A stretch of 64,000 nucleotides of DNA from positions 1 through 64,000 of the forward strand of contig CAZYEV010000099.1 in NCBI GenBank assembly GCA_964646615.1. Reading direction: 5' to 3'. The DNA comes from M3007 sp964646615. GTDB lineage: Bacteria > Bacteroidota > Bacteroidia > Chitinophagales > Saprospiraceae. The notes under the pieces were generated by a model. That model was not told where the DNA came from. It ran no database searches and saw only the letters and a program-made list of their open reading frames with translations. A program made the translations under genes and the position numbers. Positions 33,461-42,608 of this stretch are shown here, piece after piece. Position 1 is the stretch's first letter; each line of letters starts with the position of its first letter.

Positions 33461-34186
33461 TTAGAGGCGGTTTTTTTCAATCAATTCAAAAAGTTCGTCG
33501 CGGTAGTTTTTGCCGATAGGCAGCTGTTTGGGTTTGCCTTTTTCCATGACCTCTACCACGTTGCCGTCTATGGCGGCGATTTTGTCTAACGCCACGATGT
33601 AGGAGCGGTGGATGCGCCGAAAGCGTCCGGGCGGTAGCTTTTCCTCCAGGCTTTTCATCGTTTGCAGGGTAACGATGCGCCCTTGCACCTGGCTGATAAT
33701 GACATAATCCTTCAGACCCTCGATGTAGAGGACGTCGTCGAAATTGACCTTGACGAGTTTTTTGTCGGCTTTCACAAAGAAGAATTCGCCCGACTCGAAG
33801 CTGCGCAGGAGTTGGCTTTCGCGCTCCATCAGTTCGGCCTGTTCTATGGCCTTGTTGACCGCTTTGAGGAAGCGCTCGAAGGAAATGGGCTTGAGCAGGT
33901 AGTCTAAGGCATTGAGCTCAAAGCCCTGCAACGCGTAGTTGGCATAGGCGGTCGTAAATACCACCATAGGCGGTTTGCTCAGGGTCTTGACGAAGTCAAT
34001 GCCTGTCAATTGAGGCATCTGGATGTCGAGAAAAACCAGATCCACATCGTGCTTTTTGAGGGCTTCGTTGGCCTCAAGGGCATTGGAGCAGCGCTGGACG
34101 AGGCGCAGTTCGGAAACCTGGTTGATGTATGTTTCGAGCACATCTAAGGCCAGCGGTTCATCGTCCACAATCAAAGTGTTCAACAT
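33461..34186 (-). CDS. LytTR-family response regulator
   Basis: This two-component response regulator of 241 aa has a receiver domain with acidic residues D8-D9, phosphorylation site D54 (VFLDIQMP) and the conserved K in the LSKPP loop, then a LytTR DNA-binding domain from about 135 (FFVKADKKLVKVNFDDVLYIEG). The start at 34186 gives the standard MLNTLIVDDEPLAL. The upstream gene on the same strand is its likely kinase, with a 128-base gap. Target genes are not visible. Confidence 0.94.
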   Translation of the reverse strand: MLNTLIVDDEPLALDVLETYINQVSELRLVQRCSNALEANEALKKHDVDLVFLDIQMPQLTGIDFVKTLSKPPMVVFTTAYANYALQGFELNALDYLLKPISFERFLKAVNKAIEQAELMERESQLLRSFESGEFFFVKADKKLVKVNFDDVLYIEGLKDYVIISQVQGRIVTLQTMKSLEEKLPPGRFRRIHRSYIVALDKIAAIDGNVVEVMEKGKPKQLPIGKNYRDELFELIEKNRL

Positions 34187-34314
34187 AGGGCAAGCGTGGT
34201 GTGGGGTGTGGGTGAGTAATCTGTTTTCAGAAGCGCGCAAAGCGAATAGCTAAAGTGAGGACAAAGAGCCAACCGACCAAGCCCGGACGGCTTTTTTTGG
34301 AACAATGACATTGA

Positions 34315-35358
34315 TTACTCTAAAGTCATGCGCAAGGTTACGGCGTATCGGTCAGGGTCATCCTGGATATCCAGGGTGTATTTGCCCGGATAAAGGAGGT
34401 CTAAGCGTTGGCGGACATTGGTCAGTCCGATGCCTCCGCTGGCACTGGGAGGCGGTGGAGGCTCGGGTTTGCTATTTTCGATAAAAAATTCCAGTTGCTT
34501 GCCCTCTGCTTTCAGGCGCAGGCGCACGTAACCTCCGCCGCGGGTGTGGTGGTTAAGGCCGTGTTTAAAGCTGTTTTCCAAAAAGGGGACAAAAATGAGC
34601 GGTGCAATCATCTGGTCACTGATATGGCCCTCTGTGACGAACTGAATATCAGCGCCTTTGGGCTGACGGAGGCGTTCCAGAGCCAGGTAGTTGTGGATGT
34701 ACTGTACCTCGCGCTCCAGCGGCACCTGCCGCTCGTTGCAATCATAGAGCATATAGCGCATGATTTCCGAAAGTTTGAGCACGATTTCGGGCGCCTTATC
34801 GCTCTTTTTGAGCGTCAGGGCGTACAGGTTGTTCAGCGTATTGAACAGGAAGTGCGGGTTTATCTGGCTTTTGAGGAAGCGTAGCTCCGATTGGATGGTT
34901 TGCGTTTGGAGGATTTGCTTTTCCTGCTGATAGCGCCACCAGTCGGTGATGACGCGGAGCACCGTGGAGGTGAGCGTTACTAATACGCTTCCGGCATACA
35001 GGTTTAGCTGGGCATCCACTAAGGCCTGCTGCCATTCGGGTTGGCCCGAAAATTTGAGGTACAGCACCAGCACGCGAATAGGCGTAACGACGGCACAAGC
35101 CGCCAGCACAAGCCCCAGGTAGAGCAGAGCGTGCTGAGCTAAGTAGCGCGGGATAAGGTACAGCAAGTTGAAGTACACCAACACAGCAAAGAACACAACA
35201 CTGATGAGCTCATTGCTGAGCACAAACCACCAGTCCATGCCCGGTGTGTAGTCCGTCCAGAACAGCAAGCCCAGCAGAGCCAACCAGAACAGCCCGTGAT
35301 ACACAGGGCGGTAGGTCAGCCAGGCGTACAGGCGTTCGAGGATGCGCTGGGCTTTCAT
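34315..35358 (-). CDS. LytS/YehU-type sensor histidine kinase
   Basis: This membrane-bound sensor kinase of 347 aa has four hydrophobic segments in the first 140 residues (about 20-38, 45-70, 76-102, 115-137), then the His_kinase box with H169 in QINPHFLFNTLNNL. The ATP-binding part holds PLIFVPFLENSFKHGL and GGIGLTNVRQRL. It lies directly before the LytTR regulator gene and would phosphorylate it. The signal is unknown. Confidence 0.94.
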   Translation of the reverse strand: MKAQRILERLYAWLTYRPVYHGLFWLALLGLLFWTDYTPGMDWWFVLSNELISVVFFAVLVYFNLLYLIPRYLAQHALLYLGLVLAACAVVTPIRVLVLYLKFSGQPEWQQALVDAQLNLYAGSVLVTLTSTVLRVITDWWRYQQEKQILQTQTIQSELRFLKSQINPHFLFNTLNNLYALTLKKSDKAPEIVLKLSEIMRYMLYDCNERQVPLEREVQYIHNYLALERLRQPKGADIQFVTEGHISDQMIAPLIFVPFLENSFKHGLNHHTRGGGYVRLRLKAEGKQLEFFIENSKPEPPPPPSASGGIGLTNVRQRLDLLYPGKYTLDIQDDPDRYAVTLRMTLE

Positions 35359-35523
35359 GTCGTGTGGCTATGCCGATAGTCGTTTTCGCGGAGGCAAAAG
35401 AACACATTGTAGCCTGGGTAGTTTTGGGCTTTCGATAAAACGGCCCCTATGACGGATGAAACCGGGCGGGTCAGCCCTCCTTTTTGCCTTTAGAATGGCT
35501 GCAGCCCGTGGTTATATTCTCCC

Positions 35524-35569
35524 TAAAAACGGCGGCGCCGGTGTTTCCTCCTGAAAACATCGGCGCCGC
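35524..35569 (-). terminator. Strong hairpin terminator after the M16 peptidase gene
   Basis: Long GC-rich stem (GCGGCGCCG on one side, CGGCGCCGC on the other) extended by TGTTT/AAACA, followed on the minus strand by TTTTT. It lies 25 bases beyond the stop at 35594. Confidence 0.85.
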
Positions 35570-35593
35570 AACGAGAGGGGCAATGCCCGGGTA

Positions 35594-36907
35594 TCAGCTG
35601 CGCTGAGGCAGCCAGTAGAGCACGACGCGGCTATCGGGCTTGAAGTATTCGCGAGCCACGCGCCGGATGTCTTCGCGCGTAACTTTGCGATAGCGCTCGA
35701 TTTCGGTGTTTATCAGGTTGGCATCGCCGAAATACATCTTGTAGTTGGCCAGACTTTCGGCAATGCCCGCTACGGTGTTGTTCGATGTAATGAAGTCGTT
35801 TTCAATCTGATTCAGCACCTTCTGGTACTCGCGCTCAGAGATGAGGTTTTCGCGTACGTCGTTGATAATGGCATTCATCGAGGCCTCCAGGTCGGCAGGC
35901 TCTACGCCGATGTTGGCAATGGCAAACATGATATTGGCGCCTGGGTCTTCCAACGACAGCGGGAAGGAACCAGCGGCCAGTGCCTTTTGCTCTTCGTTGA
36001 CCATGCGCTTTTGCATGCGGCTGCTTTCACCCTGGCTCAGCAAAGTGGACAGCATCTGCACGGCGTAGTAATCGGGCGTGCCCTGGGCCGGGATGCGATA
36101 GGCCAGGATGACTGCCGGCAGCTGTACGATGTCGTAGAACGTGTCGCGTACTTCGCGCGTCAGCGGCGGCTCCACAATCTTCGGGCGATAAATTTCACCC
36201 TTGCCGCGCGGGATGTCGCGGAAGTACAGGTCAATCAGTTTTTTCGTTTGCTCAATGTCAATATCTCCGGCGATGGACAGGATAGCGTTGTCGGGGCGAT
36301 AGAAGTCTTTGTAGAACTGCACGTAATCCTCCTCCTGGGCAGCATCTAAGTGCTCCATAGAGCCGATGACGGAGTTCTTGTAAGGGTGCACGGCGTACAG
36401 CCGTTTCATGGTCTCTTCCAGCAGGCGTCCGTAGGGGCGGTTGTCCATGCGTTGGCGGCGCTCTTCCTTGACGACCTGGCGCTGGGTTTCGATACCGACC
36501 TGCTCTACTTTGGCGTGCAGCATGCGTTCGCTTTCGAGCCAGAGGCCCAGGGCCAGCTGGTTGCTGGGCAACACCTCATAATAATAGGTGCGATCGTACC
36601 AGGTATTGGCGTTGTTGTAGCCGCCGGCGCGGCTGATGTAGTCGTCAAATTCGCCGCGGGCAATGTTTTCGGAGCCTTCAAACAGCAGGTGCTCAAAGAA
36701 ATGCGCGAAACCGGTGCGGTCGGGCTTTTCGTTCTTCGACCCTACATGGTACATCACCGATACGGCCACGATGGGCGTCGAGTGGTCTTCGTGCAGGATG
36801 ACGTGCAGGCCGTTGGGCAGCGTGTATTCGACAAACCGGATGTTCTGGCCCAAAAGCGAGGCGGTTATGCTCGTCAGGAGCAATAAGATCAGCGCTTGTT
36901 TTTTCAT
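35594..36907 (-). CDS. Exported M16-family zinc metallopeptidase
   Basis: This insulinase-type peptidase of 437 aa has a signal peptide (MKKQALILLLLTSITASLLGQ). The inverted zinc motif HFFEH is at residues 69-73, with the distal glutamate expected in the EERRQRMDNRPYG segment near 145-160. Two M16 domains are visible (N-terminal catalytic, C-terminal from about 200, with YRIPAQGTPDYYAVQMLSTLLS). Bacterial members often work as two subunits, but no inactive partner lies alongside. It would act in the periplasm. Confidence 0.93.
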   Translation of the reverse strand: MKKQALILLLLTSITASLLGQNIRFVEYTLPNGLHVILHEDHSTPIVAVSVMYHVGSKNEKPDRTGFAHFFEHLLFEGSENIARGEFDDYISRAGGYNNANTWYDRTYYYEVLPSNQLALGLWLESERMLHAKVEQVGIETQRQVVKEERRQRMDNRPYGRLLEETMKRLYAVHPYKNSVIGSMEHLDAAQEEDYVQFYKDFYRPDNAILSIAGDIDIEQTKKLIDLYFRDIPRGKGEIYRPKIVEPPLTREVRDTFYDIVQLPAVILAYRIPAQGTPDYYAVQMLSTLLSQGESSRMQKRMVNEEQKALAAGSFPLSLEDPGANIMFAIANIGVEPADLEASMNAIINDVRENLISEREYQKVLNQIENDFITSNNTVAGIAESLANYKMYFGDANLINTEIERYRKVTREDIRRVAREYFKPDSRVVLYWLPQRS

Positions 36908-37035
36908 GACGTTGGAACGTGTTTTTTGAAAGAAGCAGAAAGTCAGCAAAGGGAAATGCAGGCACAAAAATGCGCTTTTTCTGGCCATTGAGTTGGGCCA
37001 AAATGGCGAAAAGGCCAGTTATGGAACGGCAAAAC

Positions 37036-38628
37036 TCAGGAAGGTTGGGAGGATGCTTCAGCGTCGGGCCGATACGACATTACCCAAAGGGCGGCGAACG
37101 TCAGCAGGCCGTTTATCAGAATGGTCAAGAAGCCTACGTCGAACCATGTTTTGCACCCCACCTCAATGGCCCAGGTAGCCAGAGGCGCCAGCACACACAC
37201 CAGCACCACCGCCGGTATCTGCAGCGGCGCGCGGCCCGGAAGCGGCAGGCGTAATGACCACGGGCGCAACTTGCGCCGGGTGAACAGGCCAAAGCTATAT
37301 AGCCCTAACAGAGGCCCATACGTGTAGCCCGCAATTTTGAAAATCAGCGTAATGACGGCTCCGCTGCTAAAGGCCCTGAGCAGCAGAATGATGACGACAA
37401 AAGCCGCCGAAAAGCCCAAATGCACCAAAGTGCGCGCCCGGCGCTGCTGAGAGGCCGTGGCGTCCACGTAAGCGCGTTGTTCCTCTTCTGTTGCATAGGG
37501 GTCGGGGTGCTGGCGCTTTTTCTCAAAGTTGAGAAAATCCACGCAAAAAGAAGTCGTCAGCGCCGTCAGGGCACTATCGGAGCTGGCATAGGTGCTGGCA
37601 ATTAGCCCCAACACAAAGAAGACGCCGGCAGCTGTTTCCAAGTGGTAGAAGGCAATTTTAGGGTAGAGCTCGTCGGTGCGCTCCGGTATTTCAATGCCTA
37701 ACGTCGTGGCGTACATGTAGAGCAGCGCCCCCAGCGTCAGAAAAGCTAAGTTGATGATTACCAGATAGATGCAAAAGACAAACATGTTCTTTTGCGCCGC
37801 GCGAATGTCTTTGCAGGCCAGGTTTTTTTGCATCAGATCCTGATCCATGCCCGTCATGACAATGGCAATAAGGGCACCGCTAAGGAATTGTTTGACAAAG
37901 TGGTTGGGGTCGCCAGCGAAATTGTCGAAAAAAAACATTTGCCCGTACCGGCTATCGCGTACCGTGGGCCAGATGTCGAGCACATCCAAAGACAGCGCTT
38001 TGCCCACCGTGATCACCGTCCACCCTACGGCAAGCAGGAAGAACGTGGTCATGATCGTGTCCGTCCAGATGATTGTCTTCAGCCCGCCCTGGAAAGTATA
38101 GCCGTAAATGAGCGCCAACATGAGAATGACCGTTAGCACAAACGGCACGCCCAAGGGGTCAAACACGAAACGCTGCAGCACCATCGCCGCCAGAAACATG
38201 CGCGTGGCCGAACCCAGTGTGCGCGAAAGCAGGAAAAATGCCGCGCCCGTCTTGTAAGACCAATAGCCCAACCGATGCTCCAGATAGGTGTAAATGGAGG
38301 TTAGCTGAAGCCGGTAGTACATCGGCATCAGCACCGTGGCGATAAACAGATAGCCCAGCAAGTAGCCAAACACTACCTGCATGTAGCCCATACCTCGATT
38401 GAGGCCCGTCTCCAGCCCTACCGCTCCCGGCACTGAAACGAAGGTAACGCCGCTGATGCTGGTACCTATCATTGCGTAGGCCACCACATACCAGGGTACC
38501 CGGCGGTTGGCCAGGAAAAAACCTTCGTTGCCTACGTTGCGCCCGGTCAGAAAGGCAACCCCAGCCAACAGGACAAAATAAAGCAGCAGGATGCCCAGCA
38601 CCAACCCGGGAGTAAGATGTCCACCCAT
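37036..38628 (-). CDS. Sodium:solute symporter (SSS family)
   Basis: This inner-membrane transporter of 530 aa has about 13 helices. The family signature is visible in the GTSISGVTFVSVPGAVG segment (residues 54-70) and the central GGLKTIIWTDTIMTTFFLL. Such proteins couple sodium entry to the uptake of sugars, amino acids or other solutes; the substrate cannot be named. The promoter element 38668-38675 lies upstream. It is divergent from the glutamine synthetase gene. Confidence 0.92.
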   Translation of the reverse strand: MGGHLTPGLVLGILLLYFVLLAGVAFLTGRNVGNEGFFLANRRVPWYVVAYAMIGTSISGVTFVSVPGAVGLETGLNRGMGYMQVVFGYLLGYLFIATVLMPMYYRLQLTSIYTYLEHRLGYWSYKTGAAFFLLSRTLGSATRMFLAAMVLQRFVFDPLGVPFVLTVILMLALIYGYTFQGGLKTIIWTDTIMTTFFLLAVGWTVITVGKALSLDVLDIWPTVRDSRYGQMFFFDNFAGDPNHFVKQFLSGALIAIVMTGMDQDLMQKNLACKDIRAAQKNMFVFCIYLVIINLAFLTLGALLYMYATTLGIEIPERTDELYPKIAFYHLETAAGVFFVLGLIASTYASSDSALTALTTSFCVDFLNFEKKRQHPDPYATEEEQRAYVDATASQQRRARTLVHLGFSAAFVVIILLLRAFSSGAVITLIFKIAGYTYGPLLGLYSFGLFTRRKLRPWSLRLPLPGRAPLQIPAVVLVCVLAPLATWAIEVGCKTWFDVGFLTILINGLLTFAALWVMSYRPDAEASSQPS

Positions 38629-38667
38629 TTCACTTCTTTTTTACCGGAGTAGCTACCCCGGCAGCGG

Positions 38668-38675
38668 CAAAGATA
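38668..38675 (-). promoter_or_regulatory. -7 promoter element for the symporter gene
   Basis: TATCTTTG on the minus strand, 40 bases before the ATG at 38628, in the divergent region 38629-39075. Confidence 0.55.
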
Positions 38676-38916
38676 GCGGCCATTTTCGGGCCGACAATAG
38701 CACAACCCCTATCCATCTTCTGAATGCCCCTGCAACCGAGTTCGCCAATCCGCTTGCAAAGGGCCGTAAATACGCTGCGAATGCGTGCTTTCGCCCTGCT
38801 GATGGCTGTGCATAGCCGCCCTATTTCATCCATCTAAGACAGAAGCCAGAGCCTCAGCACCAGGGCTATTTTAATTTTTTTTTAAAAAAGAAGCAATTTC
38901 GCCAAAAACATCGGCT

Positions 38917-38924
38917 TACCTTTG
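38917..38924 (+). promoter_or_regulatory. -7 promoter element for glnN, with a long leader
   Basis: TACCTTTG, preceded by an AT-rich stretch (38870-38900). It is 152 bases before the glnN ATG, so the transcript would carry an unusually long leader. The rest of the 447-base divergent region 38629-39075 shows no gene. Confidence 0.5.
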
Positions 38925-39075
38925 CCTCCACAAAGCCAAAAGGTGCGCAAAAAGCCAGACAATAAACCTAAAGAGCGCCCTTTTCGCAAAAATAACCGCT
39001 ATTTGGCGCACTTTTCGCTAAGCCACTTTTAAGACAAAACCCATTCATCGTTCAAATTTCACCTGTATTTCACCC

Positions 39076-41268
39076 ATGTCTCACATTCGTTTCAGCGCAT
39101 TGCAGGCTATCGAGAATCGCATAGACCTGCTGCCCGATGATTTTTCGGAGGCGGAGAGTGCCAGCATCGCCTCATATTTTGGCCAGAACGTCTTCAACGA
39201 CGACGCCATGCGCCGCTTCCTGCCCGAAAACGCCTACCTGAGCGTTAAGGCAGCCATTCAGAGCGGCCAGAAATTGAGCCGCGAGGTCGCCGATGTGGTT
39301 GCTGCCGGCATGAAAGAATGGGCCCAATCGAAGGGCTGCACGCACTTTGCGCACTGGTTTCAGCCGCTGACGGGCAAAACGGCCGAGAAACACGACTCGT
39401 TCTTCACCATGACCCACGACGGGCGCGTCATTGAGGAGTTCACGGGCGCCGCGCTGGTACAGCAGGAGCCCGACGGCTCATCGTTCCCTTCCGGCGGCAT
39501 GCGCAGCACGTTCGAGGCGCGTGGCTACACCGTGTGGGACCCTTCCAGCCCGGCTTTCATCATGGACGTAGGCGGCGGCAAAACGCTGTGCATACCGACC
39601 ATATTCGTCACTTACGACGGTCTGGCACAGGACTACAAGCTGCCCCTGCTGCGCTCGCAAGCCTTTCTGGACAAAGCTGCCGTGCCGGTGTGCCAGCTGT
39701 TCAACCCGCAAATCACGAAGGTAACCGGCACGCTGGGCTGGGAGCAGGAGTACTTTGTCTTAGACGAGGCCCTTTTCAACGCCCGCCCCGACTTAGTGAT
39801 GACGGGCCGCACACTGCTGGGCCGCCCGGCCACCAAACACCAGCAGCTGGAAGACCACTACTTCGGCTCCATCCCGGAGCGCGTCTATCATTTCATGCGC
39901 GACCTGGAGACGGAGTGCCACCGCTTGGGCATTCCCGTGCGCACGCGCCATAATGAGGTAGCCCCCGGCCAGTACGAAGTGGCGCCCGTGTTCGAGGAAA
40001 TCAACGTGGCCGTAGACCACAACCAGCTGCTCATGGACGTCATGGAGCGCGTCGCTCGCCGCCATAAACTGCGCGTGCTGTTCCATGAAAAGCCTTTCGC
40101 CGGCATCAACGGCTCCGGCAAGCACAACAACTGGAGCCTGGGCACCAACACGGGCGTCAACCTGCTGTCGCCCGGAGACTCGCCCAGCCGCAACCTGCGC
40201 TTCCTGACCTTCTTCGTCAACACCATCATGGCCGTCTATCGGTATGCCGACATGCTGCGCGCTTCCATCGCTCACGCCGGCAACGACCACCGACTCGGCG
40301 CCAACGAAGCCCCTCCGGCCATCATCTCCGTGTTCATCGGCGAGGCCATGACCCGCCTGCTCAATCGCATTGCTGACGGGAAAAAAACCGACGACGCCGC
40401 CGTCAAACGCGCCCTCGACCTCATCAGCAAACTGCCCAACCTCGAACTCGACAACACCGACCGCAACCGAACCTCACCCTTCGCCTTCACGGGCAACAAG
40501 TTCGAAATCCGGGCCGTCGGCTCCTCTCAAAACTGCGCCGCCCCCATGACCGTCATGAACACTATGGTGGGCCTGCAACTGCTCGACTTCAAGCGCGATG
40601 TGGACCGCCTCATGGGCAAAGGCATCGAAAAAGACGAGGCCATCCTCATGACGCTCAAAAAGTACATCCGCAAAATGAAGCCCATCCTCTTCGAGGGCAA
40701 TAACTACTCCGAAGAATGGAAGCAGGAAGCAGCGCGCCGAGGCCTCTCGAACCACGCCAACACCCCCGAGGCGCTGGCAGTACTGGCCACACCTGAAGCG
40801 GAGGAATTCTATGGCCGCTCCGGCGTGCTCTCCAAAAAAGAGCTGGACGCCCTGCTCAACGTGCAACTGCACGCCTATTGCACCAAACTGGACATCGAGG
40901 CCAAAACGCTGACGGAAATGGTGCAAACCCTCGTTGTGCCCGCCGTCGTGCGCTACCAAACCGAACTGGCCCAGAACCTCGCTACCCTCAAGCAAGCCGG
41001 CTTAGAAGAGTCCGCCGCGCTCCAGCGCGAAACCCTCCAGCAAATCGCGCAGCACCTCGGCGCCATCCGCGAAGGGCTACAAGCCCTGCAGGCCGCCCAG
41101 GCCAAAGCCCACGCTGCCAAAGACCTGCTGACCGAAGCACACCTGTACTGCGATGAAGTCAAAGTGCACATGGAACGCATCCGCCACGCCGCCGACGAAC
41201 TGGAAGGCATCGTGGACGACCAGTACTGGCCTTTGGTGAAATACCGCGAACTGCTGTTCACGCGCTAA
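39076..41268 (+). CDS. glnN: Glutamine synthetase type III
   Basis: This enzyme makes glutamine from glutamate, ammonia and ATP. The 730-aa product has the size of the large GS III form, much longer than GS I. Visible conserved parts are LGWEQEYFVLDEALF near 219-233, RHNEVAPGQYEVAPVFEEINVAVDHNQLLMD near 293-323, and HEKPFAGINGSGKHNNWSLGTNTGVNLLSPGDSP near 337-370. A helical C-terminal extension follows after residue 560. GS III is common in Bacteroidota. A terminator follows 24 bases after the stop, so it is a single-gene unit. Confidence 0.97.
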   Translation: MSHIRFSALQAIENRIDLLPDDFSEAESASIASYFGQNVFNDDAMRRFLPENAYLSVKAAIQSGQKLSREVADVVAAGMKEWAQSKGCTHFAHWFQPLTGKTAEKHDSFFTMTHDGRVIEEFTGAALVQQEPDGSSFPSGGMRSTFEARGYTVWDPSSPAFIMDVGGGKTLCIPTIFVTYDGLAQDYKLPLLRSQAFLDKAAVPVCQLFNPQITKVTGTLGWEQEYFVLDEALFNARPDLVMTGRTLLGRPATKHQQLEDHYFGSIPERVYHFMRDLETECHRLGIPVRTRHNEVAPGQYEVAPVFEEINVAVDHNQLLMDVMERVARRHKLRVLFHEKPFAGINGSGKHNNWSLGTNTGVNLLSPGDSPSRNLRFLTFFVNTIMAVYRYADMLRASIAHAGNDHRLGANEAPPAIISVFIGEAMTRLLNRIADGKKTDDAAVKRALDLISKLPNLELDNTDRNRTSPFAFTGNKFEIRAVGSSQNCAAPMTVMNTMVGLQLLDFKRDVDRLMGKGIEKDEAILMTLKKYIRKMKPILFEGNNYSEEWKQEAARRGLSNHANTPEALAVLATPEAEEFYGRSGVLSKKELDALLNVQLHAYCTKLDIEAKTLTEMVQTLVVPAVVRYQTELAQNLATLKQAGLEESAALQRETLQQIAQHLGAIREGLQALQAAQAKAHAAKDLLTEAHLYCDEVKVHMERIRHAADELEGIVDDQYWPLVKYRELLFTR

Positions 41269-41291
41269 CACGAACACGCAAAAAAGTACTA

Positions 41292-41330
41292 AGGCCTCGC
41301 GAAACCTTTGGGCTTCGTGAGGCCTTTCTC
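41292..41330 (+). terminator. Terminator after glnN
   Basis: 13-bp stem AAGGCCTCGCGAA/TTCGTGAGGCCTT with one G-T pair and a 10-base loop, followed by a short T-rich stretch. Confidence 0.75.
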
Positions 41331-41438
41331 ATTGAAATTCAATTGGATAGCGGAACGCTCCGGAAGCAGTCGTTTTTTCCATCTCTGTAAGCGTCTTCGC
41401 CTGCGCTGTTGTGTGGAATTTTACAGATGTTTGCTCCC

Positions 41439-42485
41439 ATGCCTGAAGTATCCTCTCCGCAACGCCGCCTGCCCGCCGAATGGGAGCCGCAGAGCGCTGT
41501 GCAACTGACCTTTCCGCACGCCCACTCCGACTGGGCCGACATGCTCGATGAAGTACTACCTTGCTTCTCGGCCATCGCCTCTGCCATCGGGCGCTACCAG
41601 AATGTGCTGGTCGTCTGCTCAGACGAAACAGTGGTGCGCCCCTGGCTGCGCGAGGTGCCGCCCGAACGGCTCCTGATAGCCGAAATCCCATCCAACGACA
41701 CGTGGGCGCGCGACCACGGCGGCATCACCATCTGGGAAGGCGAGCACCCGGTGGTGCTCGACTTTTTCTTTTCGGGCTGGGGCCTTAAGTTTCCAGCACA
41801 TTTAGACAACCGCATCACTCGCCGCCTTTGGGAACGCGGCTTCCTGCACGCCGAGCACCGCTACGTCGGCCTGCTGCTCGAGGGCGGCGGCATCGAAAGC
41901 GACGGCCAGGGCACCCTCCTGACCACCACCGAATGCCTGCTATCGCCCAACCGAAACCCGCATCTGACGCGCGAACAACTGGAAGCCCAACTGTGCGAAC
42001 ACTTCGGTGCCCGGCGCGTCCTCTGGCTCGAACACGGACACCTGGCCGGCGATGATACCGACGCCCACATAGATACCCTTGCCCGCTTTTGCTCGCCCGA
42101 TACCATCGCCTACGTACACTGCCCCGACCCCAACGACGAACACCACGAACCCCTGCTGGCTATGGAACGCCAATTGCAACAGTGGACAACCGCCGACGGC
42201 CAACCGTACCGCCTCGTGCGCCTGCCCTGGCCCGACGCCTGCTACGCCACCGACGGACACCGACTACCCGCCACGTATGCCAACTTCCTCATCATCAACG
42301 GCGCCGTGCTCGTCCCCACCTACCGCGTCCCGCAGGACGACGAGGCGCTGGCCTGCCTCCGGGCGCTCTTCCCTGACAGGGACGTCATTGGCATAGACTG
42401 CCGCCCGCTCATCGAACAGCATGGGTCGCTGCATTGCGTAACCATGCAATACCCGACCTCCGTAGTCGGCCCTCCCAGCCGATGA
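41439..42485 (+). CDS. Agmatine deiminase-family protein
   Basis: This guanidino-group-modifying enzyme of the peptidyl-arginine-deiminase fold would convert agmatine to N-carbamoylputrescine if it is a true agmatine deiminase. Motifs in order: the N-terminal RRLPAEWEPQSAVQLTFPH, NDTWARDHGGI near residues 87-97, LEGGGIESDGQGTLLTT near 143-160, HGHLAGDDTDAHID near 199-212, and the catalytic cysteine in QHGSLHCVTMQYP near the end. The chosen ATG 41439 gives MPEVSSPQRR; an earlier ATG at 41409 adds ten residues. No carbamoylputrescine amidase gene is next to it. Confidence 0.9.
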   Translation: MPEVSSPQRRLPAEWEPQSAVQLTFPHAHSDWADMLDEVLPCFSAIASAIGRYQNVLVVCSDETVVRPWLREVPPERLLIAEIPSNDTWARDHGGITIWEGEHPVVLDFFFSGWGLKFPAHLDNRITRRLWERGFLHAEHRYVGLLLEGGGIESDGQGTLLTTTECLLSPNRNPHLTREQLEAQLCEHFGARRVLWLEHGHLAGDDTDAHIDTLARFCSPDTIAYVHCPDPNDEHHEPLLAMERQLQQWTTADGQPYRLVRLPWPDACYATDGHRLPATYANFLIINGAVLVPTYRVPQDDEALACLRALFPDRDVIGIDCRPLIEQHGSLHCVTMQYPTSVVGPPSR

Positions 42486-42562
42486 CGCTGGGGTGAGCAG
42501 TGCCCATGCTTTTTGCAACCTTCTGCCTTGCCGTCGCCTGTGCCGACGCCAGCGGAATGCCC

Positions 42563-42570
42563 TACCTTTG
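42563..42570 (+). promoter_or_regulatory. -7 promoter element for aspartate kinase gene
   Basis: TACCTTTG, 39 bases before the ATG at 42609. Confidence 0.55.
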
Positions 42571-42608
42571 CCGCCCAAAAGCAGACAAACCCGATTTCTC
42601 CCACCACC

